Source of the DNA: Candidatus Yanofskybacteria bacterium RIFCSPHIGHO2_01_FULL_39_8b
GTDB taxonomy: Bacteria > Patescibacteriota > Minisyncoccia > 2-02-FULL-40-12 > GWA2-44-9
Direction of reading: 5' to 3'
Length of the DNA: 7,428 bases
NCBI GenBank assembly: GCA_001794015.1
Contig: MGIZ01000027.1
Location: 1 to 7,428, forward strand
In this document: in pieces, positions 1 to 5,083 of the stretch
Layout: every line of letters starts with the position of its first letter
Position numbering within the stretch: position 1 is the first letter of the stretch
Translations under genes and position numbers: made by a program
The notes under the pieces: model-generated
Database searches by the model: none
The model's input: only the letters and a program-made list of their open reading frames with translations
What the model was told of the DNA's origin: nothing

Positions 1-970
1 TCAAAATTACACCGTCAAAGACTTTGCCATTTTATATCGAACCCACGCTCAATCCCGCGCCCTTGAAGAAGTTCTTATTATGAGCGGTTTCCCTTATCAA
101 ATAATCGGCGGTTTGAAATTTTATGAAAGAAAAGAAATAAAAGATATTCTGGCCTACTTAAAATTAATTGTTAATCCTTCAGACTCATTAGCCCTTGAAA
201 GAATATACAATGTGCCGCCGAGGGGAATAGGGAAGGCTCTGCTGGGCAAATTAAAAATTAACAAGTCGGAATTAAAATTATCAGAAAATAATATACTAAA
301 AGCCCTGGAGACAACGATCGTGGCCAAAGATCTGCCAGCAAAACAAATGGAGTCAGTCTCTGATTTTCATAAAACCCTGGCCGATATAACCGCCACGGCA
401 GAAAAGAAAAATCTCCACGAGATCATTAAATACATCATCAAAAAAATAAAATATGCAGACTACCTTAAGGAGTTTAGTCTGGCCAAGCAAAATGACTACG
501 AAAATTTTGAAGACAGACTGGAAAACTTAAAAGAACTTCAGACAGTTGCTTCAAAATACAATGAGCTGGAGGGTAAAGAGGGGATTGGGCGATTTCTCGA
601 AGAAATTGCTCTCCTCCAACATACAGACAAACTACGGGAGAATCCAAATAAAATTACTCTTATGACTATTCATGCCTCAAAGGGGTTAGAATTTCCAGTT
701 GTATTCGTAGTCGGCATGGAAGAAGGACTTTTCCCTCATAGCCGAACAACCTACAATCCACATGAGCTAGAAGAAGAACGCCGTCTCTGCTATGTCGCCG
801 TTACCAGAGCCAAAGAGCATCTTATCCTAACTTACGCCAAATATCGGCAAATATTCGGCTCTACCTCGACAACCCTGCCCTCAAGATTTATCGGAGAAAT
901 ACCAACAAGATTAGTTCATTATCAATTGCTTGACTGGGACGATAATGATGGTGACGTTATAAATTACTAA
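1..970 (+). CDS. UvrD/PcrA-type superfamily 1A DNA helicase, C-terminal part (5' end outside window)
   Basis: ATP-dependent 3'-5' DNA helicase of the UvrD/PcrA group, used in nucleotide excision repair and in clearing replication forks. The reading frame is open from base 2, so the gene enters from the left and only the last 322 residues are visible; the first ATG (base 80) is internal. Visible in order: a motif IV region with AILYRTHAQSRALEE, then GFPYQIIGGLKFYERKEIKD and the NVPPRGIG signature of domain 2B (up to about base 230); a helical 2B stretch; motif V with MTIHASKGLEFP (about 662-697) and GMEEGLFPHSR; motif VI with EERRLCYVAVTRAKEH, whose TRA arginine contacts ATP. The end (SRFIGEIP plus about 25 residues) is short, and the Tudor-like tail usual in PcrA is absent. 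Whether it is UvrD, PcrA or a paralogue cannot be decided without the N-terminus. The family call is very secure. Confidence 0.95.
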   Translation, partial: QNYTVKDFAILYRTHAQSRALEEVLIMSGFPYQIIGGLKFYERKEIKDILAYLKLIVNPSDSLALERIYNVPPRGIGKALLGKLKINKSELKLSENNILKALETTIVAKDLPAKQMESVSDFHKTLADITATAEKKNLHEIIKYIIKKIKYADYLKEFSLAKQNDYENFEDRLENLKELQTVASKYNELEGKEGIGRFLEEIALLQHTDKLRENPNKITLMTIHASKGLEFPVVFVVGMEEGLFPHSRTTYNPHELEEERRLCYVAVTRAKEHLILTYAKYRQIFGSTSTTLPSRFIGEIPTRLVHYQLLDWDDNDGDVINY

Positions 971-998
971 GCCGCTTTTTTTTGTTTAAACAATCTTC

Positions 999-1760
999 AT
1001 GGCAAATAAAAAAATAATCAATTTAAACTTAAAATATTTTTTAAAGCTGCTTTTTGCTCGTTCAAAATTCGTGGTCCAGGCCGGCGATTCTAAGTTTCTG
1101 GCGAGACCGCGAACTTTTGATTTATATACCATAAATGAAGTGTTTAAAACAAAGTTTTATTTGCCGACTTTGATTAAAAACACGGAAATAAAAACCATAA
1201 TTGATATCGGGGCTAATATCGGCGCTTTTACTGTTTGGGCCAACCGATTGTTTAACCCGGAAATTATCGTTTGCCTTGAACCGGAAATCGAAAATTTTAA
1301 TCTGCTCCGGCAAAATGTAAAACTGAATAATTTGCCGACAAAAACAAGATTATTAAATCTGGCGGCATATGATGAAGAAACCGAAATAGGGATGTTTAAA
1401 TATCCGGTAATCACCTTAATGCACAAAATTGATAAGGAATCCGGCAAAAATATCGTCAAAACTGTAACCCTGGAAAAGCTTCTGGAAAATCTACGCATCA
1501 ATTACGCGGATTATCTAAAAATAGATATTGAGGGCGCTGAACAGTTTCTTCTTACTCCGAAAAATGAAAAAATATTTAAAAACCGGGTAGGCTATATAAA
1601 TATGGAATTGCATAGCCTTATGGGTTATGACCGCTTCAAAGGAATTGATTATTTTGAAAAACTCGGATTTAAAACAAAATACTCTGAACCGACCATTCTT
1701 CCAAGGGTGGGACGTCTCGAAGCTTTAAACCCCGGGTCTCCGTCTAAAAATATTTCCTAA
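999..1760 (+). CDS. FkbM-family SAM-dependent methyltransferase
   Basis: A 253-residue class I methyltransferase of the FkbM family (named for an O-methyltransferase in FK506 synthesis). Members usually methylate sugars or small molecules, often in glycan or lipid-glycan pathways; the substrate here is unknown. The SAM-binding glycine loop is DIGANIGAF (residues 69-77), the acidic residue closing the second strand lies in CLEPEIENF (92-100), and the family's DYLKIDIEGAE signature is at 171-181. Residues 1-60 precede the Rossmann core and carry no motif I recognise. The gene begins 28 bases after the helicase stop, with no hairpin between, and ends four bases before ksgA, so the three genes probably share a transcript. 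No Shine-Dalgarno motif precedes the ATG. FkbM genes usually sit in glycan clusters, so a place between a helicase and an rRNA methyltransferase is unusual. Family assignment is confident, function open. Confidence 0.88.
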   Translation: MANKKIINLNLKYFLKLLFARSKFVVQAGDSKFLARPRTFDLYTINEVFKTKFYLPTLIKNTEIKTIIDIGANIGAFTVWANRLFNPEIIVCLEPEIENFNLLRQNVKLNNLPTKTRLLNLAAYDEETEIGMFKYPVITLMHKIDKESGKNIVKTVTLEKLLENLRINYADYLKIDIEGAEQFLLTPKNEKIFKNRVGYINMELHSLMGYDRFKGIDYFEKLGFKTKYSEPTILPRVGRLEALNPGSPSKNIS

Positions 1761-1764
1761 ATCA

Positions 1765-2598
1765 ATGAATAAAATTAACAAATATAACGGCTTCCGGAAA
1801 CAAGGCTTCTGGAAAAAAGAGCTGGGACAAAATTTATTAATTAACCCGCGCATAATAAACAAAATAATTCTGGCGGCGGAAATCGCAAAAAACGACCTTG
1901 TAATCGAAGTCGGCCCCGGAACCGGCAACCTGACAAAAAAACTTGCGGAAAAAGCTGGTAAAGTTATTGCTATTGAGAAAGATAGCCGCCTTATCCCGTC
2001 CCTCAAAGAAACTTTCAAGGATTATTCAAGTGTTAAAATAATAGAAGGAGACATTTTAAAATTGAATATTGAAACATTGATTGAAAATTATAAATTGAAA
2101 ATTGAAAATTCCCGCTATAAGGTAGTCGCAAACATCCCTTACTATATCACTTCAAACCTTCTTCGCACCATATTCGAAAAATGGCCCCGACCCGAACTGA
2201 TTGTCTTAACCGTCCAGAAAGAGGTTGCTCAAAGAATTATGGCCAAGCCGCCGCATATGAATTTACTGGCTTTGTCGGTTCAGTATTATTCAAAACCAGA
2301 AATAATAAGTTATATTTCTAAAAATAATTTTAGGCCCGTCCCCAAGGTAGATTCAGCAATCATTAGACTCAAACCAAAGCACGAAGCACGAAGCACGAAG
2401 CACGAAAAAGCATTATTTGATTTAATGCGAATTGGGTTTTCGGAAAAGAGAAAACAGCTCGCCAGCGTTCTTTTGAAAAAACTCAAGATAGATAAGAATG
2501 AAATAATTAAAACTTTTCAAAAATTAGGCATCAGCCCAACCGCCCGAGCCGAGAATTTATCGCTTGAAGAATGGAAAAATCTTGGTTTGTATTTTTAA
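1765..2598 (+). CDS. ksgA: 16S rRNA (adenine(1518)-N(6)/adenine(1519)-N(6))-dimethyltransferase KsgA/RsmA
   Basis: Dimethylates two adjacent adenines in the 3'-terminal hairpin of 16S rRNA, a late checkpoint of 30S assembly; its loss gives kasugamycin resistance. At 277 residues it matches the family length (E. coli about 273). Motifs: LGQNLLIN (20-27), SAM loop EVGPGTGNLT (48-57), ribose-binding E71 in IAIEKD, GDI (95-97), catalytic NIPYYI (123-128), VQKEVAQRI (150-158), FRPVPKVDS (189-197), and a C-terminal helical domain ending in RAENLSLEEW. Two loops are made of short repeats: residues 105-115 (ENYKLKIEN region) and 205-215 (KHEARSTKHEK, from four copies of a 7-bp unit). These fall in a surface loop and in the interdomain linker, so the enzyme should still fold. 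The stop overlaps the end of the convergent MNT gene by four bases, and a second ksgA-like 3' end lies at 3320-3379, so the last part of this gene may be of foreign origin. The start lacks a Shine-Dalgarno motif. Confidence 0.95.
   Translation: MNKINKYNGFRKQGFWKKELGQNLLINPRIINKIILAAEIAKNDLVIEVGPGTGNLTKKLAEKAGKVIAIEKDSRLIPSLKETFKDYSSVKIIEGDILKLNIETLIENYKLKIENSRYKVVANIPYYITSNLLRTIFEKWPRPELIVLTVQKEVAQRIMAKPPHMNLLALSVQYYSKPEIISYISKNNFRPVPKVDSAIIRLKPKHEARSTKHEKALFDLMRIGFSEKRKQLASVLLKKLKIDKNEIIKTFQKLGISPTARAENLSLEEWKNLGLYF
2080..2110 (+). repeat. Imperfect 7-bp tandem repeat (attgaaa) inside ksgA
   Basis: Units starting at 2080, 2094 and 2101 read attgaaa, and the unit at 2087 is a degenerate attataa, giving a 7-bp period. 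In frame it encodes the Lys/Asn/Glu-rich segment just before the catalytic NIPYYI motif, about five residues longer than the E. coli loop as I align it by eye. Confidence 0.65.
2377..2406 (+). repeat. Four perfect tandem copies of aagcacg inside ksgA
   Basis: The 7-bp unit aagcacg occurs at 2377, 2384, 2391 and 2398, followed by aa. Three units equal seven codons, so the protein repeat KHEARST-KHE stays in frame. It lies in the linker between the methyltransferase and C-terminal domains (residues 205-214). The number of copies could change by slippage; only changes of three copies would keep the frame. Confidence 0.9.
2541..2574 (+). repeat. Direct repeat, left copy, in the 3' end of ksgA (candidate attachment core)
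   Basis: This 34-bp stretch begins cgcccgagccgag and ends gaagaatgg. It matches 3322-3355 at 33 of 34 positions (2547 is a, 3328 is g) in the same orientation, 781 bp apart. It encodes ARAENLSLEEW, a conserved part of the KsgA tail. The identity includes synonymous positions, while the sequence after it diverges at once. That is how a crossover or attachment site at the end of a gene would look. Confidence 0.8.
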
Positions 2599-2915
2599 CC
2601 ATATACCGCTTTGCCGTTTTGAACTATATAATCAAGAAATATATAGTTTTTTGCTGTACTAAATTCTTCAGGAGTATATCCGATAGCTTCTATCGGAGCC
2701 CGATTAAAACGAGTGGCCAATGACAAAAATTCTAATCTTTCAAGCGGTTTCATTTTGGCAAATTCAGGGGATATAACAACAAGATCTATATCGCTTCCGG
2801 CATGAGGCTGACCATAAGCAAAAGAGCCGTATAAAATTACTTTTGTTACGGTTATTTTTTTTTCTAGTTCCTGAATATATTGTGAAATTATTCCAGATAC
2901 TTGTTCTTTAACCAT
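2595..2915 (-). CDS. MNT-type minimal nucleotidyltransferase (likely antitoxin of the HEPN/MNT pair)
   Basis: A 106-residue minimal nucleotidyltransferase of the DNA polymerase beta superfamily. In type VII toxin-antitoxin pairs, such MNT proteins silence the HEPN partner, in studied cases by adding AMP to it. The active-site signature is intact: G30-S31 and, after the loop, D42 and D44 in GSFAYGQPHAGSDIDLVV, with E76 (APIEAIG) a plausible third metal ligand. The chosen ATG overlaps the end of the upstream HEPN gene by 28 bases, so translation is probably coupled; no Shine-Dalgarno motif precedes it. The stop codon lies within the ksgA stop region (4-bp convergent overlap), so the two transcripts must run into one another. 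Length and gene order (HEPN first) are typical. The family call is secure; the antitoxin role is inferred from the pairing. Confidence 0.88.
   Translation of the reverse strand: MVKEQVSGIISQYIQELEKKITVTKVILYGSFAYGQPHAGSDIDLVVISPEFAKMKPLERLEFLSLATRFNRAPIEAIGYTPEEFSTAKNYIFLDYIVQNGKAVYG
2622..2652 (+). terminator. Possible weak terminator hairpin downstream of ksgA
   Basis: AACTATATA (2622-2630) pairs with TATATAGTT (2640-2648) around a 9-nt loop and is followed by four more T (2649-2652). The stem is nearly all A-U and lies inside the antisense MNT reading frame, so it may be chance. It is the only terminator-like signal seen after ksgA. Confidence 0.3.
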
Positions 2916-3274
2916 GTTATTATTTCTAAAGCATTTTTAATATAATTTTGAGTTGCCTCTTCGGTATATTGTTCTTTTAGTTTTTCCAGTTCTTCTGGAT
3001 ATCTGGTCGGAATATAATGTGGAGCGAGCAATAAAATTTTATTCTCTATTTCTTGGGAGAAAAATACTCCGGAAGCTTCCATAAGAATATTGAAATTGTG
3101 AGTATAGGGAGGAATTTGATCAGTTAATTCTTGGACTAATGCTTTAAGATATTTTTCTATCGTCTGATGGCACATATAGACAGCATGGGCATAGTGTTTA
3201 TCTTTAAAATTATCTTTAGCAACCGCAAAATCATCATCTGCAATTTTTATCCATGATAATGTTTTTGATTTCAT
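2888..3274 (-). CDS. HEPN-domain protein (likely toxin of the HEPN/MNT pair)
   Basis: A 128-residue all-helical HEPN protein, the usual partner of MNT nucleotidyltransferases; many HEPN toxins are RNases. Visible family features are W8 and the acidic DDDF (13-16), the core helix CHQTIEKYLKAL (35-46), a TH pair (58-59), and APHYIPTRYPE (84-94), followed by a final helix of the form NYIKNALEIITWLKNKY. The catalytic R-x(4-6)-H motif of RNase HEPN toxins is not present: the only arginine is R91 and no histidine follows it. This resembles the TRYP-type HEPN branch, whose activity is less clear. It is the first gene of the pair and overlaps MNT by 28 bases. A good promoter lies immediately upstream, with its -10 box six bases before the ATG. 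Domain identity is confident; the toxin role is inference. Confidence 0.85.
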   Translation of the reverse strand: MKSKTLSWIKIADDDFAVAKDNFKDKHYAHAVYMCHQTIEKYLKALVQELTDQIPPYTHNFNILMEASGVFFSQEIENKILLLAPHYIPTRYPEELEKLKEQYTEEATQNYIKNALEIITWLKNKYLE

Positions 3275-3275
3275 T

Positions 3276-3309
3276 ACTATACTATACTGGATTATTTAAA
3301 AATTAACAA
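3276..3309 (-). promoter_or_regulatory. Promoter of the HEPN/MNT operon, predicted leaderless
   Basis: On the minus strand, TTGTTA (3309-3304) and TATAGT (3286-3281) are separated by exactly 17 bases. A second TATAGT overlaps at 3281-3276. Six bases separate the first -10 from the ATG, so the predicted transcription start falls on the A of the start codon. Confidence 0.7.
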
Positions 3310-3319
3310 ATTCAACTCA

Positions 3320-3379
3320 ATCGCCCGGGCCGAGAATTTATCGCTTGAAGAATGGCGAGAATTAAGGTCTTTGTTATAA
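3320..3379 (+). pseudogene. Displaced second 3' end of ksgA (fragment)
   Basis: The in-frame codons read IARAENLSLEEWRELRSLL followed by TAA at 3377-3379. ARAENLSLEEW is identical to the end of the intact KsgA (residues 260-270). Both tails then have seven further codons and TAA, but with different residues (KNLGLYF in the intact gene, RELRSLL here). Homology may reach back to about 3298 (aaaaattaa), but it is poor there and overlaps the HEPN promoter. The fragment has no start codon and no upstream KsgA domains. The equal tail length and different sequence point to the end of another ksgA allele rather than a simple copy. It abuts the next gene at seven bases, as an original gene end would, so I infer that this is the older tail. 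Confidence 0.8.
3322..3355 (+). repeat. Direct repeat, right copy (candidate attachment core)
   Basis: This is the partner of 2541-2574, with 33 of 34 bases identical. The two copies bracket the HEPN/MNT pair and its promoter. No integrase or transposase gene lies between them, so if the unit moves, it does so with help from elsewhere or by homologous recombination. Confidence 0.8.
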
Positions 3380-3380
3380 T
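3372..3380 (+). promoter_or_regulatory. Extended -10 promoter for the Cys-rich exported protein, predicted leaderless
   Basis: TGTTATAAT is a perfect extended -10 element (TG at 3372-3373, TATAAT at 3375-3380) and overlaps the TAA of the ksgA fragment. No good -35 box is visible at the usual distance (3352-3357 is poor), as is common with extended -10 promoters. Six bases separate it from the ATG at 3387, so the transcript should start at the start codon. Confidence 0.6.
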
Positions 3381-3386
3381 GTCTAA

Positions 3387-4379
3387 ATGAACCGAAATGT
3401 TTTAATTCTAGTCGTTATAATGCCTGTTTTTAGTTTTTTTGCCCCATTAATCTTTTCAACCAGCTCCGCTCAAACTATCCAGCCGACTCCGGACGCCGCA
3501 ACAATTGAAAAAGCTAAGAACGAATACCTGGCAAAAATTTGCTCCGGCCATGGGGGAGTGAACTGTTCAATTGTAAATTCGGACGCCACAGTCGTCTGTA
3601 ATGATGGAACAATTGACCAATCCCTGTCCACCATTTATGCCGTTCCGGAATGTCAGAAAACCCTGGAAGAGATGGCTACTAAAGAATCGGACTTTATGGC
3701 CGAAAGCGGGTGCTTCCCGCCGTCTGAAATGACTTGTATTAACGAGCAATCTTACCAAAACTTATACAAACATCTTGCCTCTTCCGGTTTGGCTAATTCG
3801 GAACTTGGCAAAAGCGAATTGAGCCAATGCCGTCAACAAATAACAGACTATATATTTAAGGACCAAAATTATCGTCGGTGTCTTACCAACAACGGTCAAG
3901 CTAATTTTAATCTTTCCGGAAAAGCCGGTTTACCAATATTAAAGGCAATATTTTGTCCTATTTTTTACGGCAATAATGTCTCTTATGGTTATGACACAGA
4001 TCTATGTGTATGCGATAATGGCTATTTTATGTCTAATAAACAATGTGTTAATGCTAATAAAATATGCCAATCAAAATATGGTGATAGTTCCTTTGCTCAA
4101 AATGGAAACTGTTATAAGCCCTCACTCAGTCCAACTTCTACTACGCCTATATTAACAAGCTCTCCTCTTGTACCCTCCATTCCTAGAGCAAAAGTTACCT
4201 TACCTCGCCAAGAAGAATCATTTCCCTTAATAAGGTCAACCACATCTTCGCCACTAGCTCAAATTTTACCAAATCAAATTAAACTTGAAAACAATTCTAC
4301 AGATACCAGTAAAAACTTTCTACTGATAATTTTCCACAAAATTTCATCCGGTATTAAGAATATAATAAGATTATTCTGA
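3387..4379 (+). CDS. Exported cysteine-rich protein of unknown function
   Basis: A 330-residue protein with a signal peptide: N-terminal MNRN, a hydrophobic core to about residue 22 and a likely cut after SSA (28). The mature part has 14 cysteines, all between residues 52 and 242, an even number consistent with disulfides outside the membrane. The first block (C52 to C89, with HGGVNC and VVCNDG) resembles a Cys module I recall from other bacterial secreted proteins. The last block, LCVCDNGYFMSNKQC to NGNCY (206-243), has an EGF-like CxC...GY...C layout. Residues 244-308 are Ser/Thr/Pro-rich and free of cysteine, like a linker, and the final 21 residues are hydrophobic and basic, possibly membrane-associated. 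The stop overlaps the next start (TGATG), so the two exported proteins are translationally coupled. GC falls sharply after about 3930, a hint of mosaic origin. I cannot name a function; a surface or cell-contact role is a guess. Confidence 0.75.
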   Translation: MNRNVLILVVIMPVFSFFAPLIFSTSSAQTIQPTPDAATIEKAKNEYLAKICSGHGGVNCSIVNSDATVVCNDGTIDQSLSTIYAVPECQKTLEEMATKESDFMAESGCFPPSEMTCINEQSYQNLYKHLASSGLANSELGKSELSQCRQQITDYIFKDQNYRRCLTNNGQANFNLSGKAGLPILKAIFCPIFYGNNVSYGYDTDLCVCDNGYFMSNKQCVNANKICQSKYGDSSFAQNGNCYKPSLSPTSTTPILTSSPLVPSIPRAKVTLPRQEESFPLIRSTTSSPLAQILPNQIKLENNSTDTSKNFLLIIFHKISSGIKNIIRLF

Positions 4380-4990
4380 TGAATAAAAAATCAATCATTA
4401 TATTTATTTTTCTTATAGTGCTTGCCTTAGCAGCATATATACCTGCCCAAGCCCTAAGTTTTACAAGCATAATTAACGTTGTTAAAACTATTACCGGTTT
4501 TATGAAGTCAATAAATAAATTTGGTAATGCACTTGATGGATATATACCTCATAATTTCTCCTTTGGGGGCCATATCACATCGAGCGAACGTGCATGTTCA
4601 CTAAAAGGTTGGATCTGGTACGTCGGACCTCCTTTATTTATTCCGACTCCATGTCCTAATTGCTTTTATTGGCCCTTTGCTCCCTTTGGTGGTCGAGCAA
4701 TCAAAGTTGGCCCACCAATTGCTTCTCCTGGTAAGGTAATCGTATTCCCCTGGATTTCAGATGTATACAGAAATAAGCAAGAACATAGAGTCGGTCCATG
4801 GGCACTTGGCCTTGGATTCACTCCTTTCCCTCTCCATGAAATAAATGATGCCCTGGGATCAATTCCACCAATTCCCTACGGAGCAGGCTGGATAGACCAC
4901 CTACACATAGATTGCCAAGCCTCCGGAGAAAAAGATTTGGAAGGTAACGATATTTATAAAGTCATTAGAAAACTTGGAACGGGTCCATAA
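4379..4990 (+). CDS. Small exported protein with repeated FGG...GPP motif, function unknown
   Basis: A 203-residue protein with a clear signal peptide (MNKK, hydrophobic 5-20, probable cut after PAQA at residue 25). An amphipathic stretch at 26-55 comes first. Then come two copies of a motif: FGGHITSS to YVGPP (62-85, enclosing C73) and a shorter FGGRAIKVGPP (103-113), separated by a Pro/aromatic segment with CPNC (92-95). VGPWALGLG (138-146), a Pro/Gly-rich segment and C179 follow. It has four cysteines and is rich in Pro, Gly and Trp, which suggests a small beta-rich secreted fold. I recall proteins with FGG...C...GPP...LG patterns from Parcubacteria, without a known role. The gene overlaps the previous one by one base and has no promoter or Shine-Dalgarno motif of its own, so it is made by coupling and is probably that protein's partner. 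Confidence 0.72.
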   Translation: MNKKSIIIFIFLIVLALAAYIPAQALSFTSIINVVKTITGFMKSINKFGNALDGYIPHNFSFGGHITSSERACSLKGWIWYVGPPLFIPTPCPNCFYWPFAPFGGRAIKVGPPIASPGKVIVFPWISDVYRNKQEHRVGPWALGLGFTPFPLHEINDALGSIPPIPYGAGWIDHLHIDCQASGEKDLEGNDIYKVIRKLGTGP

Positions 4991-5014
4991 ATTATTTTAT
5001 CCACCTTTAACCGT

Positions 5015-5043
5015 TTGATTGCCTTTATTTAATAATATATACT
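5015..5043 (+). promoter_or_regulatory. Promoter of the AbiE operon
   Basis: TTGATT (5015-5020) and TATACT (5038-5043) are separated by 17 bases, a good sigma-70-type match. Transcription should begin near 5050, giving a leader of about 34 bases before the GTG at 5084. Confidence 0.65.
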
Positions 5044-5068
5044 GGAAGTAAGAGTATTTATCACTTCC
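5044..5068 (+). promoter_or_regulatory. Hyphenated inverted repeat at the AbiE transcription start (candidate operator)
   Basis: GGAAGT (5044-5049) and ACTTCC (5063-5068) form a 25-bp inverted repeat directly after the -10 box, covering the predicted start. Studied AbiEi antitoxins repress their own promoters by binding inverted repeats, so this is a natural operator candidate. As an RNA hairpin its 6-bp stem and 13-nt loop would be weak. Confidence 0.5.
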
Positions 5069-5083
5069 GTCAAACATATTACC

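Noticed and set aside
982..993. 12-bp palindrome ttgtttaaacaa between the helicase and FkbM genes
   Set aside because: It is short and AT-rich, with no promoter next to it; likely chance in such composition.
1157..2018. Minus-strand open frames at 1157-1501 and 1725-2018
   Set aside because: They lie wholly or mostly opposite FkbM and ksgA, show no recognisable motifs, and are explained by those well-supported genes.
2377..2406. CRISPR or minisatellite array
   Set aside because: The unit is only 7 bp without spacers and it is translated in frame within ksgA.
4991..5014. Terminator after the exported pair
   Set aside because: I found no stable inverted repeat or T-run between the stop at 4990 and the AbiE promoter.
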